Of a stretch of 64,000 bases of DNA, positions 14,180 to 26,035 are shown piece after piece. The stretch is from Brachynemurus nebulosus (taxonomy: Eukaryota; Arthropoda; Insecta; Neuroptera; Myrmeleontidae): the NCBI GenBank assembly GCA_035578155.1, contig JAPWDM010000005.1:51900454-51964453 (forward strand). The letters are read 5' to 3'. The translations under genes were made by a program, and so were the position numbers. Each line of letters starts with the position of its first letter. The stretch's first letter is position 1. The notes under the pieces are model-generated. The model ran no database searches. It was not told where the DNA came from and saw only the letters and a program-made list of their open reading frames with translations.

Positions 14180-14428
14180 GGTAAGCTTATTTATTATAAA
14201 TCGTTCAGCGAAGACATCCTTCGTTGCTTTGATCATTCTTGTGAAGAACTGGTGTCAACAGGAGCCTGTAATAGTGATCGTCTCTTCAGTTTGTTTGGAG
14301 GGAACTTAAAGAACCACATACGGTTCACAAACTGTGGTTTAACCACCCCTGAACTACGAAGTTGTCATCTTCATTCGTTTTATTATTTCGACTCCGACAG
14401 TAATGTTTCTAGGAACCGGAGTTACTAA
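14180..14428 (+). CDS. Unassigned 83-codon open frame, possible exon or fossil
   Basis: Open from just after the TAA that overlaps the MITE border to a TAA at 14426-14428. It has no ATG near its start, so it would be an exon or a gene fragment. Base composition is visibly more GC-balanced than its flanks. The translation is not low-complexity: it includes SEDILRCFDHSCEELV, then GACNSDRLFSLFGGN, then a segment ending in YYFDSDSN. A TTCAG acceptor-like site lies near 14208, but no good GT donor is apparent. I do not recognise the family. A decayed host exon or a transposon ORF remnant are both possible. Confidence 0.3.
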   Translation, partial: GKLIYYKSFSEDILRCFDHSCEELVSTGACNSDRLFSLFGGNLKNHIRFTNCGLTTPELRSCHLHSFYYFDSDSNVSRNRSY

Positions 14429-15680
14429 CCCTTATAAATCAACTCGCGCCATCAACAAATTTAAAAAGAAAAAAAAGTAGTTCAATATATTTTAAAATTT
14501 TGTAAATATTTAAATAGGTACGAATGAATGCTTTTGTATCGATATGTGTGTACATTCATAGCATGTAATATTTTTAATAAAAAAAAGTTCAATTCACTTT
14601 AAATGCAGTTTGTTTGCATGTTGATAATTATTATCTATAGAAAAAAATTGTTAAATTGAATTTTAGTGAAATTTTTATGATTATGTTATTACATGGGAAG
14701 AAAGTAACATAAAACAAAAACTAAGTGAACACTTATTTTTACAATACGCCAACCTAGGGAAATCAATAATACATATATATATTTTTTTTAATAAACAGTG
14801 ATAATAATAATGTAGGTACCTATATGAAAGTATTTTAAATAGCGTTTTGGGTGGTATTTTTCTCTGAGAAATTTTCGTTATATCGACTAACATTCAATTA
14901 TGTCCAGTTTTCTATCATGAGTCTAAACTAACTTCTAAAAGTTATATTTTTAAAATGCTTTCAATAAATATTCACCTTATTCTCGTTGACTGGACCAATG
15001 AATTATAGCTGACTACAAAGTTTCAGTGAAATTATTTAAGACGGTATTTCTATCTGACGATTAAAAATTTTCGAATTTTTTAAAATATTTATTTTAAAAG
15101 TAAATACATCGAGAGTATGTACTGTGAAAATTGTAGACCGAAATTCAAATTACCTACAAAGTTACAGCTTTTAGAAGAGCGTATAGTGTATAGCATATAG
15201 TGTTAGCGCTCCAAGAAAATGATACTTATGAAGAAGCGGCAGGGTTATTCTATAAATCAGGTGTAGCTGATGTCTGTAAGTATCAGGGAACGAAACATAT
15301 TGGTCCCTAACAATGCTGGAGTACATAACATTTTTGAGGAGGGGGGGGGTTAAAAATTTTTCTAGTTTGTGGAAAATTTATACATCTGTTCTGACCTAGG
15401 TATACATAAAATTATAAAAAAAATCTAAATAGCAATAAGATTGACTTTTGGAAAAAAAATTTAAAAATATTTTTTTTCTTCCTTTAAGACAAAATTAAGA
15501 AAAACTTAGAGCTCCCCAGTCCAAATCATCAAACGATGAAACAACGTATTTTTTTTTTTACACATTTAGAAGAAAGAATTATTTAGAGTGCTATGTTTTA
15601 CATTCGAGAGGTGACATGCCATTGAGATTGAGAATTTTACATTTTAAGTGTTATTTTTTATAAAAAATATATTTCGAAAC
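14429..15680. other. AT-rich interval, no gene seen
   Basis: Contains a poly-G tract near 15335-15347 and poly-A/T runs. No gene or bounded mobile element was identified. Confidence 0.4.
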
Positions 15681-15681
15681 C

Positions 15682-15766
15682 GGATTATTTTAAGTGGCGT
15701 GTTAGTCGCAGTAATGGTTTACAGTTTCCGTAAACTGCGTGTTAGTCGCAGTAATGGTTTACAGTA
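15682..15766. repeat. Two-copy tandem repeat
   Basis: The segment with GTGTTAGTCGCAGTAATGG and TTTACAGT occurs twice in a row with a spacing of about 43 bp, separated by TTCCGTAAACTGC. Confidence 0.85.
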
Positions 15767-15767
15767 A

Positions 15768-15804
15768 TATTCTGAAAAATACAGAAAATGTATTTTTCAG
15801 AATA
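15768..15804. repeat. Perfect 16 bp-arm hairpin
   Basis: TATTCTGAAAAATACA and its exact complement are separated by 5 nt (arms 15768-15783 and 15789-15804). It directly follows the tandem repeat. It could be a palindromic MITE core or a structured element; no coding context is visible. Confidence 0.85.
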
Positions 15805-15862
15805 CTAATATACAAAATAAGTTGGCCCGTCCAAAATTCCCTCGTTTGTATAACTACCCATA

Positions 15863-15937
15863 AACTGGTTACCGAGAAAAACTAATTTTTATAAACAGAA
15901 ATTCGCTGTTATGCAGGTTGCTGCGACAGCGGTATTA
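15863..15937 (+). mobile_element. Helentron-like 3' end fragment
   Basis: Only the last ~75 bp of the family is present: ACCGAGAAAAACTAATTTTT, the GAAATTCGCT repeat, the GCAG/CTGC hairpin and CGACAGCGGTATT. Confidence 0.75.
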
Positions 15938-17174
15938 TTTTTTTCGGACTGATACTTAAAGAATGCTACGTAGTCAAATTTTTCTTAACTTTAATAGTTA
16001 ATTTTATAGTTAAACTTAAAAAGCAATTTAAGCACATACACAGTTCTTTAAAGATTGAATAAAAGTCTGTTACAACTTTTACGAGGAACCTGTGTGTCAC
16101 ACCCTAGTGGCAGTAGGTATATTTTCGATTCTTATAGGTTATTATGTCATAAAAACAGAGTCCTCCTTGAAAAGATTGAGTTTGTAGCTTTTAGTGCCAA
16201 ATTATGGATTTTATAGAAAATTATCTTTTAATTCCAATGCATGAAATTAATAAATATCTTTATTACCTAAGTATATGATTTTTAGATTGCTTTTACTCAG
16301 TAACAATTAAAAATATAAATTAAAATGAATTAGAAATGGATGATTTCTGCTACAGTTGAGTGAAATTAAGTTCAATTTTAAAAAGAGCAGATGGTGTTTT
16401 TCATCATGTTTTGATATGAAACATCAAAAAAAAAAAAAAAAAAAAAATAGAATGAGAATACAGACTCATTTTGTCAACCACTTCTATAATACACCAAATA
16501 CATATTTCATTGCAATCAAATAATTGTAAATTTATAAACAACAAGATGTAAGGTGAAGAACACACTGTGCGTGCGATAGTATCCGTAAAGTAATAAAAAT
16601 ATAAAACACAAACCCGTATGGTTGACCAGAACCTAAAGTGTATTATGAAATTTGACATAAGGAAAGGAAAACATTACAAATTTAGTACAATAGTTTTTTG
16701 TTTAATATAACTTGAATGTAATAACTTGTTTAATTGTTGCTTCAATTTTATCGTTCAGGAATAATGATCCATTAGAATTTGTGTTTTATAGTTTTATTAC
16801 TCTTGAGGGTACCAACATCAACGTTGGTGTGTTGCTCGCTCACTTCATATTTATGAAATAATGTTAAATTTTTCTGTAGAGCACCTAACAAGTACAAAAT
16901 ATTTATAAATGGAGCTTAAGTAAAAGGACATGTTTACGTAAATGTTGCATGTTTCTGGCAAGTGCCTAATCTAGTCATATTTATGAACGATTAGTTTTAT
17001 TTTTTTTTTTAAATATCTATTAACACCATGACGGTCATAACCTACACTGACAAAACGCCCAACTGTTACACTATTTTGACAATTAGCACATTTTGTATGG
17101 AATTGTTGAGGTCCTACGACATAATGTGTGAGATGGTAAGGTTTCAGAATTCTTGTAAACAGAATTATTGTAGC
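15938..17174. other. AT-rich interval, no gene seen
   Basis: Includes a poly-A run at 16426-16447. Frames on both strands are short and without recognised domains. Confidence 0.4.
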
Positions 17175-17377
17175 CTGGAATTCTTTCCGCCATTAGTTAT
17201 AATAACATTTAGTCGTGTAATATGAAATGCCGTTTTCCGACCACTTGGCATACCATGTAATTCAGATAAATATGTCTGGAATCATTTCCACCATTAACTG
17301 GAATAAGATTAGTTCGTGTAATATGAAATGTCGTTTTTCGACCACTTGGTCAAGAATGTAATTTAGGATAACTATCG
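17175..17377. repeat. Tandem duplication, 2 x 101 bp
   Basis: Units start CTGGAATTCTTTCC at 17175 and CTGGAATCATTTCC at 17276. Both continue through TAATATGAAATG and CGACCACTTGG with scattered mismatches. The duplication is local and old. Confidence 0.85.
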
Positions 17378-19461
17378 ACACTCAGGGCCGAATCATCTCG
17401 TAGACACATGAAACAAATGGCTAAGGCTCAGTTTTTTGAAGGGTCCGGTCAAACTGTCTATTTTGAATATTTGTTTTAGTTTTTCACATTATTTAGTTTT
17501 GTTTTATTTATTGATTTTCATATTTTTTGTGCGGTCTATATGAGCCGTTTATTTTGAAAGTGGGGAAAGTCCATTTTAAAAAAAAAAAATGAAGATAATG
17601 GTAGTTATAGATAAGACTTAGTATGATCTTTTTATCTGTCAACAATTTATAGTCAAAAAAATTTAGAAGCCTATATATGGAAGATTGAAGTTTTAGCTCT
17701 TAACAGTATTGTAAATCTGTTTATTTTGATAGTGGTGCAAGTCCATCTTACAAGTAAAATTTCCGAGACCGGAGCTATTGATTCTGATGAAACTTAGATA
17801 TGTTGCAGAACACTAAAAAATAAGTAATACGTATTTTTTTATCTGCGGAAAAGCGGTCTAAAGGTGTGAAATCGTCCTGCAAAAATTGGGGTGAAAATTT
17901 AATTTTTCAAGTATCTCGAAAACGATAAAAAATAGAGCAAAAACTTAAATTGGCGATATTGCTCTTTTTTAAAAAGCTATCCATTGATATGCCATTTGTT
18001 TAAATTACACCAACAGGGGTAGTTTAGGGCTAAAATTTGGGGATTAATTTTGCGAAAAGGGGTAAAAAATAAAATATGATAAAGTTTTGTTGACAGCTTT
18101 CCAATGTACGTAAAAAAATCTAATCGACCTGTTTTTACTAAGTTTCCAAATATCAAATCTAGGGGTAGTTAACTACGGGGGTGACTGTGTCGATATAATC
18201 GTACTATTTGAGTAATTGAAAACTTCTTCAAGGAAAATAGTTTAAAACAATTAGAATAAATTTTCAAATTCATTTTAAGCAACACTGCAAAGGGGGGAAT
18301 CGCCCTTTTAAAGTACATACTTATTTTCATACACTCATTTCTACTACTAAGGAACTGGCAGGGGGTAATAATGTCACAGTATGTGCTTCTGAACTTGAAC
18401 TGTCGTATGAAAAGTTTTCATTATGTTTATTTTTAAGTGATAAAACTCAAATATTATCCATTTAAATTAACGATTACAATAATTCATTAATTTTGAAAGT
18501 GAGGCAAGTCCATTTAGTTTATAATAAAACCACTATTTTTTTTATTCAGCGCTATGAACACTATTGGATTATAAGCTTACATTATCTAATACCACAAAAT
18601 ACAAAAAGTATGTCCATACTTTACAATACCATAACCATAGATATGTATATGTAAAATGGGGGTAGTAGGGGGCCTAAAAGCGGGTTAATCCGTCCCTGCA
18701 TATGCATCCGTCACTGCATTATTTACCCCAAATTTTGTTTTATTTGTTTTTAGTTTTTATATAAAAATCAGATACCTAGACCTACATAACACAATCTGTA
18801 TTATATTTTGCAGTAAACCTGTTATTGTAATTTAAGTTTTTTTCACTCAAAACCCGAAACTGTGTTGTATGCCACAATCAATTAGTCGCATTAGCGCCTA
18901 GTAAATTACTGGCATTTAAATAATCATTTTTAACAACTACTATATATGTACCAACGGTTTGGATTGATTTTTTCGTAATTGGATAACTATTCTATATGCT
19001 GTGATATTCATTAGTGTTTCCCAACAACTCAATACTTCGACCACAGGATAGGATAATAATATAGATTTACCTAATATGTGATTGTGCATTATGTGCATAA
19101 TATTTTATGTGTTGACCTTTAGGCGAGCTGGTTCACGTTGTGCAAATATGTGTTTACTGCGCAACGAAAATTTTTGTGGCTTCCCAATTAACAATTTTCT
19201 TTTGTTTTGTTTGCCTATGTTTCATAACATTTTGCTATGCAGTTGATAACAACAGTCTAACAGGCGTATTGCTTCTTAATCAATTACATACATACCTATT
19301 ACCTATAGACGAAAAGTACTTATAAAATATTTATTTATAAAATCTCTCGTAATACAAATAATCCGCCAAGTTCACGTTTCAATATGCGGAACGTTAAAAT
19401 GTGTAAATATTAAAATGCATTGCTTCTGCATTAACAGCATTTTTATTACATTTGAACGAAC
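17378..19461. other. Repeat-derived but unresolved interval
   Basis: A diverged motif of the form TTTTGAAAGTGGGGCAAGTCC recurs near 17549, 17720 and 18491. CAGGGCCG at 17393 and CCGTCCCTG at 18690-18698 look like opposite hAT-type ends but have no matching 8 bp flanks. A second hAT-like terminus, ATCCGTCACTG, ends near 18716. No gene was found. Confidence 0.35.
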
Positions 19462-19531
19462 TTCCAGATGGCAAATTCAATTATTGTAGCCGCTGTCATG
19501 GTAAGATTTACACCCGGTACAATGATGGAAA

Positions 19532-20566
19532 GGAGGGGTATCGATGAGGCCCTATTTGCGCCCCATCCCCTCCATAAATTCTTATATGTGCATTAGGTTT
19601 ACATGAAGGTAAATAGTATAAGATGGAATAACTATTATGCCAGAATATTCTCATTTATCATTAATTTTTCAGTTGATAAAGGCAAAATGCAAAATTATGA
19701 ATATATTGATCAACTTTATTTGGATAATTTTAAAAGTTTCAACATTTTTAAACTTTACACTCCTTATTTAGTCTTCAACATCTGCATCCATTAAAATTTT
19801 TTTGAAATCGCACGGGACTCTTCAGATAGTATGATCCTGATATTTGTTGTAACTTAAGTACCAGATTACGGAGGCAATATGAGCACAACACTCAACAAGT
19901 CTTGCCGCTACTTTGCACTGACAGTACCAGGTTAGTACAGTGGTGGGATTGTACTCTCTCCAAAGGGAGTATATTTTGGAAGCTGTGTGCCTAGACTGAA
20001 TTTTAATTCTTAAAATATCACTCGATTCTTTATGTAAAAATATTTTATCAAGACCTTGGTCATCTATGTAAAAGTGGGAAATTTCCATTTTTGTTACTCC
20101 TATACGCCGTCAAAACGACGAAGTGACATGTTCCAACAAGTTTGTGCCGTGGTGGCATTTCAATAAATTTATTTTATGCATTTATATGATGATCAATTTT
20201 TTAATTGTAAAATCATCTTATTTGTGTTTACCTATGAGTGCAAAGTGGAAGTAACGTAATTTTTAAATAAATTGTACAGTAATATGAGAACATTAAAATG
20301 ACATAAAAAAGAAACTACTTCCTCTATGCGCTCTATATAATAAAAATTTAAATGTTATTGAAAATGTGTTATTTTGAACAAAAATCACAGTTAGACCAAA
20401 GTTTGGCGTCCCACAGGTAATACCAATTGTAGTTTTTTTTCTTTTATTTACATATTTTCTTGTCAGGTATATAGTCTACTTTCAAGATATATAAAGAAAA
20501 CATTAAATCGTTGACATTTTTTTTCGTCGTTTTGGGGCGGAAATAAGGCCTTATCGATACCCCTCC
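19532..20566 (-). mobile_element. Spy-like element with SWIM ORF, no target duplication
   Basis: The 34 bp terminal repeats begin GGAGGGGTATCGAT and differ at only three positions. The element lies between AAA (19529-19531) and TTT (20567-20569). In sister Helentron-like copies the uninterrupted host reads GAAATTTGTTTTGAG, so insertion was at AAA|TTT with no duplicated bases. The Spy group, related to PIF/ISL2EU elements, is described as inserting between AAA and TTT without duplication. At 1035 bp this is a deletion derivative. It retains a minus-strand ORF with a SWIM zinc finger but no visible catalytic domain. Confidence 0.7.
19822..20088 (-). pseudogene. SWIM zinc-finger fragment of a transposon protein
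   Basis: An 88-codon frame. The signature C-x-C-x9-C-x-H falls at residues C56, C58, C68 and H70, preceded by TWY and followed by IASVIWYL, a good match to a SWIM finger. SWIM fingers usually bind DNA or protein. The wording around it (SRHTASKIYSLW, then WYCQCK) is what I recall from transposon-like multi-copy proteins in aphids and relatives. The frame starts and stops abruptly, and no DDE-type catalytic region is present. It is therefore a truncated remnant inside the TIR element 19532-20566, not a host gene. Confidence 0.7.
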
Positions 20567-20644
20567 TTTGTTTTTAGATCCTCAGAATCCAAAAATGGCA
20601 TTCACTAAAATTTATATATAAATATACATATATGCGTAGATATA

Positions 20645-20835
20645 ATGAAAACAACGACAACTGAAAATGATTTGTTCACATAAATTTATGTATCAGACAA
20701 ACTCGTAATACGGCTATCTCTCACAAGGTCTACTATCTGATGTATTGAAAAAAGATAGTAGAAATTATAATAATTTTTGTATGTGACAAAATTTTATTTT
20801 TGAAATGAAATCATTTTCAGAATTCCTATAAATAA
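20645..20835 (+). repeat. Dispersed repeat, partner at 50.1 kb
   Basis: Shares long segments with the inverse complement of 50070-50250, including ACGACAACTGAAAATGA, TAGCTATCTCTCA-like and GATAGTAGAAATTA. It sits within the centre of a Helentron-like copy. Superfamily unknown. Confidence 0.7.
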
Positions 20836-21050
20836 GATTATATAAATGTCCGCACGATAACTCTTGAATAAAATATTCGATTTTTACGAAATTTGATGAA
20901 AACGTTGGAAATCCCAAATAATTGGATGAATTCTTCAACCAGACACGTAAGATACCCGGAACCTCGAATAAATGAGTTTGCTAAAATTTGTCAGAATTCA
21001 AAAGTTTTTTTTTTTTACATTTTTTCCCTTTAAAGAAGTCGACTGCAGAC

Positions 21051-21811
21051 GCACACCTTCGAAATTCTAGACTTCCACCCACTTTCCTGGTCCTTCACCC
21101 ACATCATAAAAAATGTATAATGTAAAATTGTTGTTAAAAGTATATGTAAGTAAAGATACAAATAATGATGTGGGTGGCGTGTGCAATAGACAATAAAGTC
21201 TCAAAAATTGACGTTAAACCACATTATTAGTTATTTATTATTATTCCTAGATAGAAGCGCTGTGAAAAGAAGTTGCGAAAGACAAAATGACATAGAATTC
21301 TGAAAAATTCCCTTGGACTTTGACGTTACTAATTCTTTTAAAAATTTTAGTGTTGTAAAGGAGTGAAACTATCTAGATGTTATAAATTTTTTATGTCGTA
21401 AGCCCATGTAGTTATCCATAGCCACCCACAAGGGGGAGTTAAGCGTTTACTACCTTATGAGTTAAAGACTTTTTTAAAAGCTTTTATTTAACTTGCTATG
21501 TTAGTATGTTGGTTTAGATCAAATCTTGGAATCAAAATTTAGACAGGTTCTAATTGAGCTAGAGGTTTCAAATTTTGCATACGTTTCTAACCTTGATGAC
21601 AATGCAATATTGTATAATTAGTTTTTCCCTAAATTGCCCCAAACCAAAATTGTTGATTTTTAGTCCTATGCAACTTTTTGACATTTCGAATTGTCAAATA
21701 TTGTCCATTGATTTTACATTGCAATTTTTTGTTTCCATAGTTATGTCTGATTAGGGTAAATTAACCGATTAAAATGTAGGTAAAAAAATTACTTCTTTAA
21801 TCTTTTTTAAA
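21051..21811. other. Interval without recognised gene
   Basis: Moderately AT-rich; no motif, TIR or ORF with a domain was found. Confidence 0.4.
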
Positions 21812-21816
21812 TTAAT

Positions 21817-22203
21817 TGTAATCAGACTAAAGAGTAGAAAATAAAATAAAGTAAAAAAAAATGTTTTTTAAGAAAAAGCTTTTATTTAAAAATGGGCTAA
21901 AAAAAGAATGAAATAACTACTGAGTGAAGTTTGAAGCAATATGCAACATAATTTATAAAACTTGAGGCGTTTAATCAAGTTTGGTAAGTACTGAAAAGTA
22001 AAATAGCTACACTTATATCCAAAACAGAAATAATTAATGATAACGTCTCAAGCTTTTATAAGTTATGTTGCATATTGCTTCAAACTTCACTCAGTAGTTA
22101 TTTCATTTTTTTTAGCCCATTTTTAAGTAAAAGCTTTTTCTTAAAAAACATTTTTTTTACTTTATTTTATTTAATTAAATAAACGGTAAATCTGATTATA
22201 ATC
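21817..22203. mobile_element. Fold-back element, ~130 bp arms
   Basis: Arms 21840-21969 and 22044-22171 are close inverse complements (AGCTTTTATTTAAAAATGGG, TAACTACTGAGTGAAG, TTGAAGCAATATGCAACATA) around a ~75 nt loop. Weaker complementarity (GTAATCAGA / TCTGATTAT) extends to 21817 and 22203. No clear target duplication was found. The form is that of a palindromic MITE. Confidence 0.8.
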
Positions 22204-22205
22204 TT

Positions 22206-23900
22206 CGAATAAAGAAAAATAATTTCTAGATAGTCTCTTGCATATGGGTATTTACATTTTAAATAATTTTAAAAAATAAATACTGACAATAACGTTTACA
22301 GATGATACCACCATTTATAAACCTATTCTATATACCACCATGTACATACCATGTATGTGGCAGATATACATTATAGATCTCATCCATATATCCATCCATA
22401 TATGATAATAATTCTTTCTTTTTGAAAAATATAATTTTCTTAAAATGACCAGCGGCGTATTTATTAAAAGAACTATAACTATTGTTTAAATTAAAGCGTT
22501 ATTATTTTTGCATAATGTGTGTATGTGTGTAAATGATACGTATGATTGGTGGATCGGGCGATAAAGGGGGGTAGGGGGGTTCGTAGTATAGACAGATGTG
22601 TATGATAGTTATTCTGCCTGCTTGTTGTGTTCAGTTTTTCTTCTACAATATATTATTATACCGCACTTTTATCTATAATACTATATCTATCTATATGTGC
22701 ATGTGTTTTTTTTTTGCAAAATATATAAAAAGAAAATCTTAATTTTCATTATCATACGTTTTTTTCTGTTACGTATTATCTGTAGTGTGTACTGTACAAA
22801 TTATGTGCATTTTATCATCGGCATAGACCGTAGATATGTATAGTGTACAGTAGTGGATAGACTTATGTCGACAAGAGACAATATGAATCAATGTTTCCTT
22901 TAATCTTTACCAACTATAACATATTTTTTTTCTTTGGCCAATACAATTTCTTTTTACGGAGAGCTTTAGAGTTTATTTGCAAAAAACATTTTTTTTACAT
23001 AACAATACTACAAAAGCGAACAAAATATTTTAAAAAATTGAATTTGGAAAAATTTCTTATTGTAAATATTTATTAATTTTTTTAATCTTTTTATCAAAGC
23101 ATATTTTCATTATAAAAATTAAAAAATAGATAAATACATCAATTGTAATAATTAATTTATGAACTATTATGAGTCAGCTAGTGGACATGTGTGACTTTAC
23201 AGAATGTGAAATTTCTCAGTCATAAATATTCCTATAGATATGTAGTTATTTCCCCATTAGGCACATTTGTAAATTTTCTAAAATTTGTTAGTAATTTTTC
23301 GAATAAGATCTCAAAAAATAATAAAAATTAAAATATTTTCCACAAAATAAATTGTTAATCTTTTATTAAGTCATTCGAAATGTATTCTTTAGTTTTCGAT
23401 TCAATATATTAAAACTTCAGTATTATGTCGTCTCTATAAGTCAAACAGCTGTAATCATCTTTCACATTATCATAATCATTGAATAAATTAATTATAACAT
23501 CCATATCTTTAATAAATTTTAAAAAAAATTAGGAAAACTTTTATATGTAGTGTACAAAATTTTCAAAAAAAACATACGTTAATCATACATCGACGTCCTT
23601 TTGACGGACTCTATTTCAATACAAACAAAACGACAATGACTATAAACAAAATAAATATATGTGGTGTGTTATAATAACAAATAAATTAGATAACAGAAAT
23701 CTCACAGCAAACAAGTAACAACAAGTTGCAGGATTGGAGCAGGTAGAGAAGTTCGTACGTCGTTTTGACGTGTACGTATGATTCTAGGGTTAATCTTGAG
23801 AAATACTCAATTAATTTCAAGAATTCTTTTACTTGCAGTAATACTCTATCTTCTAATATAGACTGCACTTTAAAGGTCTTCAATTATCCCGCACTGACAA
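22206..23900. other. AT-rich interval, no gene seen
   Basis: Has a short G-rich stretch near 22565-22580. ORFs such as 22891-23076 and 23686-23883 carry no recognised domain. Confidence 0.4.
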
Positions 23901-23904
23901 GAGC

Positions 23905-24260
23905 CGTAATGAGGCCCTAAAAATGTCCAAAATAAGCGGCTGGACGAATCTTGACCAAATTTTGCTCAAATAGTACCTATTAAGATCTAAAAAAGGACAT
24001 AAAGTAAAAAATTACTTTCTAAGATCATGAGGACTCAAGAAGCGTCCCCCTTGGGTCTTAGGAACCCAAAAAAGTCCAAAAATAAACGGCAGGGCGGATA
24101 TTGAAATTGCCCTCCAGGGGCCTGAAGACCCATAAAACGTTAAAAGTAAACGATTAAACGGGTCTTAACCAAATATTGTCTCTGAAGCAAATTAACACGA
24201 GTTCAAAAATGTTCTCCAGGGCCCTAGCATTATAAAAAGGGTTCGAAATTGAAGTGTTCC
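23905..24260. repeat. Degenerate tandem units
   Basis: Three or more diverged copies of a unit containing CCCTAAAAATGTCCAAAAT, a C/GGG-CGG segment and ACCAAAT, starting near 23911, 24053 and 24118. The boundaries are soft. It may be the internal repeat of an old element. Confidence 0.45.
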
Positions 24261-24653
24261 TAAAATTATCAGTATCGGTATTTACGGAAAGGTTTCAAGG
24301 TATGAAAATTAAATACGCTATTTAAATATGAATATGACTATTATAGCGCGATTGAACGAACGTGACGACTATAATTTACTGATTTTGAAAGAATTTGAAA
24401 GTAATGTGCGCTCAGATATTGAAATTTTTGAAAAAAAAAATGAAAATAAGATTAAAATCGTCCCCTAGGATCTTGGTCCGAAAAAGAACCTAAAATAGTG
24501 ATACTTCTAAAACTACTGGTATGGATATCTATATAAAGATTTTACGGTGCGAAAATTAGTCATGCTATTGAAAAATAATTGATTACTTTGGGATTGTTTG
24601 GTAAGCGGAGTCAAGGACTATAAATATTTGATTTTGTACAGAATTTTCGAATA

Positions 24654-25147
24654 CACCAATACCTCGCTTTGCGTCGTTTCGGTTTGCGTTTTTTCGAAGT
24701 TACGTCGCTGCTGAATTAGTACTAATTTTCACTGTGCGTCGTTAGATTTTCGAAGTTGCGTTGTTTTGGGTTCGAGTCTTTAATTTTTTTTTCGAAATTT
24801 TTTGGACAAACGCAAACATTGGACTAATTTTTTGTGAAAGAAAGCCGACTTACGACAACAGCCACTATGGACTCATCAGACAGTGATTAATTTTTACTTT
24901 GTTTTTATAAATTAATTGATTATTTTATTTTGTTTGAATTTGTTTTTTTTTTGTATGTATGTAATAAAATTTTATATTAATTTTGTTTTTAAATGTTTAC
25001 TTTGTTCAATTTTCTTTTTAAAAAGTAGTATTTTCGTAACCTTGAAACCTATCTTCGATCTTTACATGGTTTGCTATAGAAAATCATAATTCATTTTGTG
25101 TCGTGTTTTTTTGGAACGTAACCACGATGCAAATTGAGGTATTGGTG
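24654..25147. mobile_element. Tigger-like element, 494 bp
   Basis: The TA-flanked ends CACCAATACCTCGCTTTGCG and (inverted) CACCAATACCTCAATTTGCA, with continued TTCGAAGTTACGT motifs, follow the style of Tigger/pogo ends. The interior holds a transposase tail remnant ending at 24890. It is too short to encode a transposase, so it is a deletion derivative. Confidence 0.75.
24867..24890 (+). pseudogene. Tigger transposase C-terminal remnant
   Basis: The frame ends MDSSDSD-stop, an acidic serine/aspartate tail like those ending Tigger/pogo transposases. It is preceded in frame by VKESRLTTTAT, and the upstream sequence hits a stop. The evidence is short and suggestive only. Confidence 0.4.
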
Positions 25148-25149
25148 TA

Positions 25150-26033
25150 TCTTATTTAAGAATAATTTGATCCATAATTCAAATAATTTTACAAGGGTGA
25201 AACCGTGAGATTGCTTTCCCTCACAGAATATTTTCCCTGTCCAAAATTTCAGCAAGGATATTGTATTTTTGTGAATTATTTTATGTTGGGATTATTTTAG
25301 TCCAGAGGCAGTCGAGATGTTGGTGTCCCATTTAAATCATACAATGATATGATACAGTCTCCGTCAATATTTTGTTTCAACTTATTGTACAATTATATAT
25401 AAAAATATTGAAAATATGTACTACATATTGTGTACACGTATAGATTACAATATATGTATTGATAATGTGCTGGTGTCTTATATGATAAATAAATACATAC
25501 ACTATGTTTTAGGTGTAGCAAAGCGTGTGTGTAACAGAGAGAGTATTAATGGGTGTTAGAACTCTTGTCTGATGTAGAATTAATTATTATTGTAAAACGC
25601 CTAGCAGCTAATAACTAAAACGTACAGTGAAATGCCTCTCAACAGTCACTTTTGGGATCAATAATCGTATTTTAGTACACCCAAATACACTTGCCCCGGC
25701 TGGTTTTGAATTCGATTCCAAAAGTTGGTTATGTTCTCGATTCTTTAAGATTTCTAATTCCTAGACCGTATTACTTCTCTTATTCTCCACTCCCTATAAT
25801 GATTAAAAAATAATGATGTAGGTGACGTCTGTTGTAGATTGATAGCTGAAAAAGTGGCCATTATATTCGATAATTACAATACTCCAGTTACAACAACAAA
25901 AAAGAGGTAAATGTGTTCAAAAGCAAATATGCTCTGTTTGAGAAGTCGTTTATTGATTTCGTATTATAGCAAATATAGTTTACTTATTCAAAGTTTACTT
26001 GCTTGGAAATTTTATTGCTAATAATTGCCTTTA
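25150..26033. other. Interval without recognised gene
   Basis: A possible solo TA-element end, TACAGTGAAATGCCTCTC, begins at 25623, but no partner end was found. Otherwise featureless AT-rich DNA. Confidence 0.35.
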
Positions 26034-26035
26034 TA

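Larger units (their letters stand above)
19462..21050 (+). mobile_element. Helentron-like repeat split by a Spy-like element
   Basis: The 5' block (CCAGATGGCAAATTCAATT, GCCGCTGTCATGG) lies at 19462-19531. The continuation (AGATCCTCAGAATCC, GGCATTCACTAAAATTTATA) resumes at 20567, and the second block (CCGCACGATAACTCTTGAAT, AACGTTGGAAATCCCAA) runs to about 21050. The usual (TA)n is short here, and a separate dispersed repeat occupies 20645-20835. The 3' tip is missing. Confidence 0.6.

Noticed and set aside
17393..18698. CAGGGCCG ... CCGTCCCTG as a 1.3 kb hAT element
   Set aside because: The 8 bp flanks (TCGACACT and CATATGCA) do not match, and the internal sequence gives no support; the ends may belong to different elements.
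25625..25645. CAGTGAAATGCCTCTC as a TA-element end
   Set aside because: No inverted partner was found within several kilobases.
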